Positions 35,917 to 43,222 of a DNA stretch of 43,222 nucleotides are shown piece by piece. The stretch spans positions 1 through 43,222 of the forward strand of contig JAOAEC010000003.1 in assembly GCA_026416975.1 (NCBI GenBank). The letters are read 5' to 3'. Origin of the DNA: Patescibacteria group bacterium (GTDB lineage Bacteria > Patescibacteriota > Microgenomatia > UBA1406 > GWC2-37-13). Made by a program: the position numbers and the translations under genes. Each line of letters starts with the position of its first letter. Within the stretch, counting starts at the first letter, position 1. Below the pieces are notes generated by a model, which saw only the letters and a list, made by a program, of their open reading frames with translations, was not told where the DNA came from and searched no databases.

Positions 35917-37029
35917 ATGTCTGATACTTTTTTTTCAATAAAAAAAGATCTTTTTTTAAATTTTTTAGAAAAATCTACTTATTTTTGTTCAGGAAAAGGT
36001 TTAATTAATCAGGTTCTTCAAGGTGTTTTAATTAAAGGAGAGAGAAATATAATTCATTTTTATAGTAGTAATTTAAATAGTTTTTATCATGGTGAAATAA
36101 AGATAAATGAAAAAATAGAAAAAAAGTTTGAGGTTTTAATTGAACCTAGGAAAATAATTGAGTTTTTAAACTATTTACCAAAAGAAAAAATAAACCTTTC
36201 TGTTTTAGATAAACAAATAATTATTTTTCAAGATAAGACCCAAGGAACTTTTCCTTTAATAAAATATGATGATTTCCCCCTTCCGCCAATAAAAAAAACA
36301 GAAGAACAAAAAATTAAGACTAACTTTTTAAAAAACAACTTATTAAAAATTCTTTTTTCTACTGCTAAAGATGAAAACAGGCCAGTTTTAACTGGAGTTA
36401 ATTTTACTTCTAATGAAGATTTCTTAATTATGGTGACAACCGATGGTTTTAGACTATCTTTAATAAAAGCGGAAAAACAAATAAAAATTCCCAATCTTAT
36501 TATTCCCTCTTTATTTTTAGAAACAGTTATTAGATTAATAAAAGAAGAAACTGTATTTTTTTATTATTTAGATGAAGAAAAGATGGTTGTTTTTAAAACA
36601 AAGGAAGATGAGTTTTATTCAAGAATAATTGAAGGAGAGTTTCCTCCTTTTGAGAAGGTGATTCCAGAAAAAACCAACACCCAAACAACGGTTTCAAAAG
36701 ACGATTTTTTTAGAGCGATTAAAATTATTTCGGTTTTTGCTAAAGACATGGCTAATATTGTTATTTTGGAAATAAAAAAAGATCAATTAATAATCAAACC
36801 AAAAACCGGTGAGGAGCAAAACACAACCACAATTGAATCAAAAACAGAGGGAGAGGAGCAAAAAATCGCTTTTAATTTTAGATTTTTACTTGATTTTTTA
36901 AATAACATTGATGAAAAAGAGATAATTATAGAAGTCAATAAACCAGAAGCGCCAGTAATTTTTAAAACAAAAAACAAGAACTACCTTCACCTGATAATGC
37001 CGATTCGTTTACAAACAAACGAGGAGTAA
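35917..37029 (+). CDS. dnaN: DNA polymerase III beta subunit (sliding clamp)
   Basis: RPVLTGVNFTSNEDFLIMVTTDGFRLSL; C-terminus APVIFKTKNKNYLHLIMPIRL; directly after dnaA. Confidence 0.95.
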   Translation: MSDTFFSIKKDLFLNFLEKSTYFCSGKGLINQVLQGVLIKGERNIIHFYSSNLNSFYHGEIKINEKIEKKFEVLIEPRKIIEFLNYLPKEKINLSVLDKQIIIFQDKTQGTFPLIKYDDFPLPPIKKTEEQKIKTNFLKNNLLKILFSTAKDENRPVLTGVNFTSNEDFLIMVTTDGFRLSLIKAEKQIKIPNLIIPSLFLETVIRLIKEETVFFYYLDEEKMVVFKTKEDEFYSRIIEGEFPPFEKVIPEKTNTQTTVSKDDFFRAIKIISVFAKDMANIVILEIKKDQLIIKPKTGEEQNTTTIESKTEGEEQKIAFNFRFLLDFLNNIDEKEIIIEVNKPEAPVIFKTKNKNYLHLIMPIRLQTNEE

Positions 37030-37031
37030 TT

Positions 37032-37913
37032 TTAAAGCTCTTCGATTTTTTCCCGTTTTTTAACCTGAGAATTAACTAAAGAAAGATATCTTTCTGTAGA
37101 AGAAAGCCTTCGGTGACCAACAATTTTCGACACATATTCTAAGGAGGAACCTTTAATTAATTGATGGGCAATAAATGTGTTTCTTAAATCATTAACAGTT
37201 GCTTTCTCAATTCCCACTTCATTAAAATAACGGGAAATTATTTGACGAATGTTTCTTATTAAAAGAGGCTTACCATTTCGGGTAATAAATAAAAAATCTA
37301 AATCTGTTTTTGGTCTAATTTTTAAATAATCATCAATTGCTTTTTTAGCGGCTGGATTTAGAAAAACGTTTCTTTCTGGGCTTTTTCCATAAGGACGAAT
37401 ATAAAGAGAGTTGTTTTTTATATCACTTATCCTTAAAGAAGCTAATTCACCAATTCTAATTCCAGTTTGAAGAAGAATCTCAATAATAGCATAGCTTCTT
37501 TTATCTTCCCGAGCAGCGTCGCGAAGAGCCCGGTACTCCATTTTACTTAAAATTCTTGGTGGGGTTTGGGAATATTTTGGATGAGCTACTTCAAGGGCGG
37601 GGTTTTGACTAATAAGATTGTTATTTTTAAGATAGCGAAAAAAAGTGCGAATGGAGTTAAGCTTTCTTGAGGCGGATTTTTGAGTATAGTTTTCTGAAAG
37701 AATTTTTTTAATAAAAGCAACTATATCCTCTTTTTTTATTTCTCGAACATCATATTTTTCCTGACCGGCTAAAAATCCAACAAACTGAGAAAGATCTTTT
37801 TTATAGGCAATAAGGGTAAATTGTGACATTCTCTTTTCTTTTAACCAGTTAATAAAAGACTCAATTAGGTTGGGAAGGAAATAATTTTCCATACTTAACC
37901 TATAATATACCAT
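37032..37913 (-). CDS. Tyrosine recombinase XerC/XerD
   Basis: N-terminal SAM-like domain; LLQTGIRIGELASLRISDI; VNDLRNTFIAHQLIKGSSLEYVSKIVGHRRLSSTERYLSL. Confidence 0.93.
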   Translation of the reverse strand: MVYYRLSMENYFLPNLIESFINWLKEKRMSQFTLIAYKKDLSQFVGFLAGQEKYDVREIKKEDIVAFIKKILSENYTQKSASRKLNSIRTFFRYLKNNNLISQNPALEVAHPKYSQTPPRILSKMEYRALRDAAREDKRSYAIIEILLQTGIRIGELASLRISDIKNNSLYIRPYGKSPERNVFLNPAAKKAIDDYLKIRPKTDLDFLFITRNGKPLLIRNIRQIISRYFNEVGIEKATVNDLRNTFIAHQLIKGSSLEYVSKIVGHRRLSSTERYLSLVNSQVKKREKIEEL

Positions 37914-37987
37914 AAAAAGATAAAAAAAACAAGCTTGAATCTAAGAAAAAATAATGGTATGATATTTAGTCTAAAAAGGAGAAAAAA

Positions 37988-39055
37988 ATGAGCGAAGACG
38001 ATAAAAAAAATCAACACCCAATGGCAACCTTACTTAAAAAAATACCCCAATCTCAAATAAGAAAAAATCAAGAGATTGAGGCAAAGATTGTTTCTTTGTC
38101 AAAAAAAGGGGTGTATTTTGATTTAGGAAGCAAGGCTTATGGTGTTTTAGGAAGAGAAGAACTGCAAGAAATCTCCACCTATCTTCCTTATTTAAAAAAA
38201 GGCGACAAGATTATGGTTAAAATCATTACTCCTGAGGCAAAAGACGGCAACCCAGTGGTTTCTTTAAAAAAATTTTTTTATAAAGGAAAATGGGAGATTT
38301 TAAAACAAAAAAAAGAAAAAGAAGAAGAGATTGAAGTGGTTTGTGGCGATTATGGTAAAGGGGGTGTTTTTGTTGACTTTATGGGAATAAGAGGGGTAAT
38401 TCCTAAAATTCAATTAACCGAAGAGTATCTTAATAATCCTAATAAATTAGCCGGTCAAAAAATTAAAGTTAAGGTTTTAGAGGCGGACGAGAAGAAAAAC
38501 CGATTAGTTGTTTCTCAAAAAGCGGCTGCCTTAAAAATTTCTCAAGAAGAACTTAAAAAAAGGTTTGATAAGATTATTGAAGGAAAAAAATATCAAGCCA
38601 AGGTTTTAGGAGTGTCAGAGTTTGGTGCTTTTTGTGAGGTTGATGGAATTGAGGGATTAATTCATATTTCTGAGCTTTCTTGGGAAAAGGTAACTAACCC
38701 ATCTTTATATCTTAAACCAAATGAAATAGTTGAGGTAATGGTGGTGGAAAAAAACCCCCAAACTTTAAAACTTAATCTTTCTTTAAAAAGATTAACTCCG
38801 GATCCTTGGGAAAAAATTGAGGAAAAATATCCTAAAGATAAGGAGATTGAGGGCGAGGTAGTTCGTAAAGAAAAATATGGTTATTTTGTTCGTTTTGAAT
38901 CAGGGGTTGAGGGATTAATTCATAGCAGTAAAACAAACAAAAAAGAGTTAAAAATTGGCGAAAAGATCAAGGTTTACATTGAAAAAATCAATAAAAAAAA
39001 TCGACGAATCAGTCTTCTTCTTCCTCAAAAAGAAAAACCAGTAACCTACAGATAA
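37988..39055 (+). CDS. rpsA: S1 RNA-binding domain protein (30S ribosomal protein S1-like)
   Basis: Four S1 repeats including KYQAKVLGVSEFGAFCEVDGIEGLIHISELSWEKVTNPSLYLKPNEIVEVMVVEKNPQTLKLNLSLKRLTPDPW. Confidence 0.85.
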   Translation: MSEDDKKNQHPMATLLKKIPQSQIRKNQEIEAKIVSLSKKGVYFDLGSKAYGVLGREELQEISTYLPYLKKGDKIMVKIITPEAKDGNPVVSLKKFFYKGKWEILKQKKEKEEEIEVVCGDYGKGGVFVDFMGIRGVIPKIQLTEEYLNNPNKLAGQKIKVKVLEADEKKNRLVVSQKAAALKISQEELKKRFDKIIEGKKYQAKVLGVSEFGAFCEVDGIEGLIHISELSWEKVTNPSLYLKPNEIVEVMVVEKNPQTLKLNLSLKRLTPDPWEKIEEKYPKDKEIEGEVVRKEKYGYFVRFESGVEGLIHSSKTNKKELKIGEKIKVYIEKINKKNRRISLLLPQKEKPVTYR

Positions 39056-39103
39056 TTTATAGCTGTTATAATGATTTTATAGTTATAACCGTTATAAAAA
39101 TCT

Positions 39104-39925
39104 ATGGAGATCGGAGGACACCCAATTCCTCGTCAAATAACCACCTTTGAGTTTAAACTCATTGGTTTTTTAACCTTACGCCAGTTTATTTATTTGGTTG
39201 TTTTTTTTCCTTTAGGATTTATTGTTTATGCCCTTTTTCCTATTCCATTATTAAATATTTTTGCAGGAATAAGCGTTGCTGGTATGGGATTGGTTCTAGC
39301 CTTTGTTCCTATAAATGATCGACCGCTTGAGGTTTGGATAAAAAACCTAATTAAAAGATTAACCTCTCCCACCCAATATACTTACCATAAAGAAAACAAG
39401 CCCCTGTATTTTTTAGATGATCTATATTTTGTTTCTGATCCTCATCGGGTTATTTCCCACATTGAGTCACAAGAAAAACTAAATCTTTATTTATTCCAAA
39501 CTAAAAAAAACCCCACCCAAACAAGCAGTCAAAAAAAACAAATAACTAATAAGCTTTTTTTTGGTCAAAAAAACACTGGAAAAAAACAAGCGACAAAAAC
39601 CCAAACCCAAAACCAAGTTGTACAAAACCAAACTGTAACCCAAACAAGAAAAACTACCCCATTTTTTACTGGTGTGGTTAAAAACAATAAACAAATTCCT
39701 CTTCCAGGAATTCTTTTATATGTTAAAAACGAAAAAGGGACGGTTCTTCGGCTTTTAAAAACCAATCCTTATGGTATTTTTGCCACCTTTAATCCTTTGC
39801 CGGCGGGTGAGTATTTTTTTGAGATTAAAGATCCAAAAGGTGGATTCTTTTTTGATACAATGAAAATTAGGATAGAAAATGAAAACAAAAAACCAATTGA
39901 AATTTATTCAAAAGAGATGATATGA
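39104..39925 (+). CDS. PrgI-family T4SS-associated membrane protein with C-terminal carboxypeptidase-regulatory-like domain
   Basis: MEIGGHPIPRQITTFEFKLIGFLTLRQFIYLVVFFPLGFIVY...PINDRPLEVWIKNLIKRLTSPTQYTY; C-terminal GVVKNNKQIPLPGILLYVKNEKGTVLRLLKTNPYGIFATFNPLPAGEYFFEI. Confidence 0.8.
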   Translation: MEIGGHPIPRQITTFEFKLIGFLTLRQFIYLVVFFPLGFIVYALFPIPLLNIFAGISVAGMGLVLAFVPINDRPLEVWIKNLIKRLTSPTQYTYHKENKPLYFLDDLYFVSDPHRVISHIESQEKLNLYLFQTKKNPTQTSSQKKQITNKLFFGQKNTGKKQATKTQTQNQVVQNQTVTQTRKTTPFFTGVVKNNKQIPLPGILLYVKNEKGTVLRLLKTNPYGIFATFNPLPAGEYFFEIKDPKGGFFFDTMKIRIENENKKPIEIYSKEMI

Positions 39926-40578
39926 GCGTTCAAAAACCAACCTCACCAATCAAGGCATCAACCCAGTCCTTTTTAGAGATTGAGGAGATAAAGGACGATA
40001 TTTTATTAATGAAAGATTTTTCTGCCGCTATAATTATTGAGGTAGGCGCGGTTAATTTTTGGCTTTTGTCAGCTGAGGAACAAACGTCAATTATTTATGC
40101 TTATGCCGGTCTTTTAAACTCTCTCTCTTTTCCGGTTCAGATTCTAATTCTTTCTAAAAAAATGGACATTTCTTCTTATCTTGATTATTTAAACACCAAG
40201 ATTAATCAACAAATAAACGAAAAAATAAAGGATCAACTTAAAAAATATCAAGAGTTTATTAAAAACATCGTTAAAATTAATACGGTTTTAGAGAAAAGAT
40301 TTTTTTTTGTGATTCCCTTTTCACCTTTGGAGTTAGGTGTTTCTGGAGCTAATGTAAGCGGATTAAAAAAAGAGTATGTAATTACTCGAGCAAAAACATC
40401 GCTTTATCCTAAAAGAGATCATTTAATCAGGCTTTTGTCAAAAATTGGTTTGCGAGCAACGGTTTTGGGAAAACAAGAGATAGTTGAGCTTTTTTATAAT
40501 CTTTATAACCCCAGCGCCACTGGTAGAAAACTGGCGTCGATTGATAGTTATACCGATGTGGTTTTAACCACCGGTTAG
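39922..40578 (+). CDS. TraC N-terminal-like conjugal transfer protein
   Basis: SFLEIEEIKDDILLMKDFSAAIIIEVGAVNFWLLSAEEQTSIIYAYAGLLNSLSFPVQILILSKKMDISSYL; ATGA-overlaps PrgI-like gene and precedes virB4-like. Confidence 0.75.
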   Translation: MSVQKPTSPIKASTQSFLEIEEIKDDILLMKDFSAAIIIEVGAVNFWLLSAEEQTSIIYAYAGLLNSLSFPVQILILSKKMDISSYLDYLNTKINQQINEKIKDQLKKYQEFIKNIVKINTVLEKRFFFVIPFSPLELGVSGANVSGLKKEYVITRAKTSLYPKRDHLIRLLSKIGLRATVLGKQEIVELFYNLYNPSATGRKLASIDSYTDVVLTTG

Positions 40579-40594
40579 ATATTTTAATTAAAAA

Positions 40595-42334
40595 ATGTTT
40601 AACTCAAACAATAATAAAAACCAACCAACAACAAAATCAAACAGTGTAGCTAATTATTTAGCCAAAGGTGCTTTTTCTTTAAAAGATATTATTGCCCCCT
40701 CTTTTATTGAGGTGGATTTTAATCATTTAAAAATTGATGAAAAATATTATCGAACATTATATGTGACTGGTTATCCTCGTTATGTTTCTGCTAACTGGCT
40801 TTATTCTTTAATTACTTTTGATCATCCTTTATATATCTCAATGTATATTTATCCAACCGAGTCAAAAAGCGTTTTAGAAGACCTAAAGAAAAAAATTGCC
40901 GAGATGGAGGTAACAATTGAAAGTGATATTAAAGCAGGAAAGGTGGTTGATCCAACGGTTCAGGTGGCTTTAGATGACGCTTTAGCTTTACAGGCTGAGT
41001 TGGCAAAAGGAGCCGAAAGATTTTTTCAGTTTGCTCTATATATTACCATTCCTGCTGATAGTTTAGATGAGCTAAATACTATTACCAAAGAGATTGACTC
41101 GGTTTTATCCTCCCTTTTAATTATTGCCCGGCAAGCGACTTTACAAATGGAAGAAGGATTTAAATCAACCCTACCAATGTTTTATGATAAACTTCAGGTT
41201 TGGCGCAACATGGACACAACCTCTTTATCGCTTACCTTTCCTTTTGCTACTGCCTCCTTAACTAGAAATGAGGGAATTTTATATGGGGTTAATCAACACG
41301 ATGGTAGTTTAATTATCTTTGATCGGTTTACTTTGGAGAATGCTAACTCAGTCATTTTAGGCAAGTCTGGTGGTGGAAAAAGCTTTTTAGTAAAACTAGA
41401 GTCATTGCGACTTTTAATGATGGGAGTGGATGTAATTATTATTGATCCGGAAAATGAGTATAAAAAATTAGCCGAATCAATGGGAGGAGAGTTTGTTGAA
41501 TTTTCTACTACTTCTAATTATAAAATTAATCCTTTTGAGATTAATACAATTGATTCAGAACCAGATGAGCTGGCAAACAAAATTTTAGACCTTCATTCAT
41601 TAATGAAGGTGATTATGGGAGAGCTAACTCCTTCGCAAGACGCTTTGTTGGATAGAGCTTTGGTGATGACTTATCAGCAAAGGGGGATTACTCAAGATCC
41701 AGAGACATTTAAAACAGAACCGCCGCTTTTGGAAGACCTATATAAGGTTCTTTTAGGAATGGAAACAGCTGAGGCCAAAGAGTTGGCTAACCGATTAGAA
41801 AAGTTTGTCCAAGGTTCAGCCGCCGGAATTTTTAATCAACAATCAAGCTTTGATATTAAAAATCCATTTACGGTTTTTGGCATTCGCGATTTAGAAGAAA
41901 ATCTTCGACCAGTGGCAATGTATATTGTTTTAGATTATATCTGGAATCGGGTGCGTAAGGAAAAGAAAAAAAGAATTTTAGTGGTTGATGAAGCTTGGTA
42001 TTTAATTAAACAAAAAGATTCAGCTGCCTATCTTCACAGTTTTGCTAAAAGAGCCCGCAAATATCTTTTAGGACTAACCACCATTACCCAAGATGTAGAA
42101 GATTTTCTTTCCACCGAAGAGGGGAAAGCGATTATTACTAACTCAAGTTTACAGATTATTTTAAAACAATCAACCGCAGCTGTGGAAAAAATTACTGAGA
42201 CATTTTATTTAACCGGCGGCGAAAAACATTTTTTGCTTTCAGCCGGGGTAGGTGAGGGACTCTTTTTTGCCGGTCACTCTCATGTTGGTTTTCGAGTGAT
42301 TGCTTCAGAAGATGAAAAAGCTTTAATTGAGTAA
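40595..42334 (+). CDS. VirB4-family type IV secretion ATPase
   Basis: SVILGKSGGGKSFLVKLESLRLLMMGVDVIIIDPENEYKKLAESMGGEFVEFS; RILVVDEAWYLIKQKDSAAYLHSFAKRARKYLLGLTTITQDVEDFL. Confidence 0.95.
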   Translation: MFNSNNNKNQPTTKSNSVANYLAKGAFSLKDIIAPSFIEVDFNHLKIDEKYYRTLYVTGYPRYVSANWLYSLITFDHPLYISMYIYPTESKSVLEDLKKKIAEMEVTIESDIKAGKVVDPTVQVALDDALALQAELAKGAERFFQFALYITIPADSLDELNTITKEIDSVLSSLLIIARQATLQMEEGFKSTLPMFYDKLQVWRNMDTTSLSLTFPFATASLTRNEGILYGVNQHDGSLIIFDRFTLENANSVILGKSGGGKSFLVKLESLRLLMMGVDVIIIDPENEYKKLAESMGGEFVEFSTTSNYKINPFEINTIDSEPDELANKILDLHSLMKVIMGELTPSQDALLDRALVMTYQQRGITQDPETFKTEPPLLEDLYKVLLGMETAEAKELANRLEKFVQGSAAGIFNQQSSFDIKNPFTVFGIRDLEENLRPVAMYIVLDYIWNRVRKEKKKRILVVDEAWYLIKQKDSAAYLHSFAKRARKYLLGLTTITQDVEDFLSTEEGKAIITNSSLQIILKQSTAAVEKITETFYLTGGEKHFLLSAGVGEGLFFAGHSHVGFRVIASEDEKALIE

Positions 42335-42406
42335 TGGTTTGATATAATAGAAAAAGACAACGATCTGTTATTCAACCGCTTCGGTTGACAACCGGTTGAT
42401 AACATT

Positions 42407-42482
42407 GGGCCCGTAGTTCAGCGGCTAGAATGCCTGGCTGGCAGTCAGGAGATCACCGGTTCGAATCCGGTCGGGTCCACCA
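42407..42482 (+). tRNA. tRNA-Ala (GGC)
   Basis: GGGCCCGTAGTTCAGCGGCTAGAATGCCTGGCTGGCAGTCAGGAGATCACCGGTTCGAATCCGGTCGGGTCCACCA; G3:T70 pair, anticodon GGC, encoded CCA. Confidence 0.95.
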
Positions 42483-42489
42483 AAAAAAA

Positions 42490-42517
42490 TTAAAAATTAA
42501 AAATTAAAAATCAAAAA
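42490..42517. repeat. Heptad-phased A/T tract C
   Basis: TTAAAAA TTAAAAA TTAAAAA TCAAAAA just after tRNA-Ala. Confidence 0.6.
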
Positions 42518-42526
42518 TTATAAAAA

Positions 42527-42964
42527 CTACATTTTAGAGAGAAAGTCTTTTAAGATAAGATAGTATTTTTCTAAGCTTTTTATATCAACCCATTCGTTGT
42601 CGGCATGAAGATTAGCACCAATCGGGCCAAAAGTTACTCCATCACAGTTAACTTGATTATAGTGACGAATATCTGAGCCTCCATGTTTGACAATAATTTT
42701 TGGATCTTCACCGATTATCTTTTTAGCTGATTTTTTAAGAGATAAAACAAATTGATTGTTTTCCTTAGTAAACTGAGGTGGTTCAAAAAGAAGAATTTCT
42801 ATTTTTCCCAAATCGCCAACAATGTTTTTAATTTTTTTCTCTAAAATTTTTTTGCCTTGAATAAAATTTTTTCCTTTAAATTCTTCGGGAATGTAGCGAA
42901 TATCAAAAGAAGCCGTTGCCATCGGGAATTTTTTAATTAGATTAAAATTTGAGTTAAAAAACAA
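42527..42964 (-). pseudogene. C-terminal fragment of an M20/DapE-type peptidase
   Basis: FPMATASFDIRYIPEEFKGKNF...KKIIGEDPKIIVKHGGSDIRHYNQVNCDGVTFGPIGANLHADNEWVDIKSLEKYY: dimerisation and C-terminal catalytic part only. Confidence 0.7.
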
Positions 42965-43010
42965 AGAAACCTATTATTTAAGAATTTATTTTACAAATTG
43001 ATTTTTTAAT

Positions 43011-43220
43011 TTATAGAGAAATCTTTATTTTATTTTTATAACTTATTAAATTTATTGGTCTACCAAAGGAAAAATCTATGGTTTTTAAAGAAGTGTTTAA
43101 TACCGCAGAATAAATTGTTTCTGATCTGGATATTCCATAAGGAAAATTTTTTGAATTACTCATAATTTTATATAAGTCATTTTTCGATTTTATAGATTTA
43201 CTTAATGATCTAAGATTTAT
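43011..43220 (-). CDS. C-terminal end of a hypothetical protein running off the window edge
   Basis: Open frame INLRSLSKSIKSKNDLYKIMSNSKNFPYGISRSETIYSAVLNTSLKTIDFSFGRPINLISYKNKIKISL*, stop 43011-43013. Confidence 0.5.
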   Translation of the reverse strand: MNLRSLSKSIKSKNDLYKIMSNSKNFPYGISRSETIYSAVLNTSLKTIDFSFGRPINLISYKNKIKISL

Positions 43221-43222
43221 AT

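Noticed and set aside
39491-39765. Two small minus-strand ORFs
   Set aside because: Antisense to the Q/T/N-rich linker of the PrgI-like gene; likely spurious.

Overview
AT-rich, gene-dense window that looks like a Candidate Phyla Radiation / Patescibacteria (probably Microgenomates-type) chromosome; the taxonomy is inferred from gene content. About 0-6.1 kb is an accessory region: a transposase remnant, a glycosyltransferase-like gene, an interrupted nucleotidyltransferase, and a phage/plasmid-like module (SpoVG, gene II/X-type Rep, HTH, truncated Mod methyltransferase fused to a serine-recombinase tail) that ends inside tRNA-Asn. About 6.6-42.5 kb is mostly core: yqeY, divIC-like, smpB-ssrA, HU, an EndoQ-family nuclease, rny, recX, recA, a UbiA-family gene, PGI/PMI, an M20 peptidase, comF, nrdR-nrdJ-pduO-type adenosyltransferase, SpoIID, thioredoxin, dnaA-dnaN with a likely oriC, xerC/D, an S1-domain protein, and PrgI/TraC-N/VirB4-like secretion genes with tRNA-Ala. 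Main findings: (1) a HARP-type (Aquifex Aq_880-like) protein-only RNase P candidate divergent from dnaA, the position classically held by rpmH-rnpA; (2) long intergenic tracts written in degenerate heptads that stay in phase for 22-24 units; (3) a dispersed ~104-bp intergenic element with TATAYCCA/TGGGTATA ends, at least 3-4 copies, several directly upstream of start codons; (4) an EndoQ-family protein ending in a beta-clamp-like QPSLF motif; (5) a GIY-YIG gene flanked by a 15-bp duplication of the tRNA-Asn 5' end; (6) tandem NrdR-like boxes before a B12-dependent RNR operon; (7) several decayed or frameshifted genes. No computation was run; all calls come from reading the sequence.
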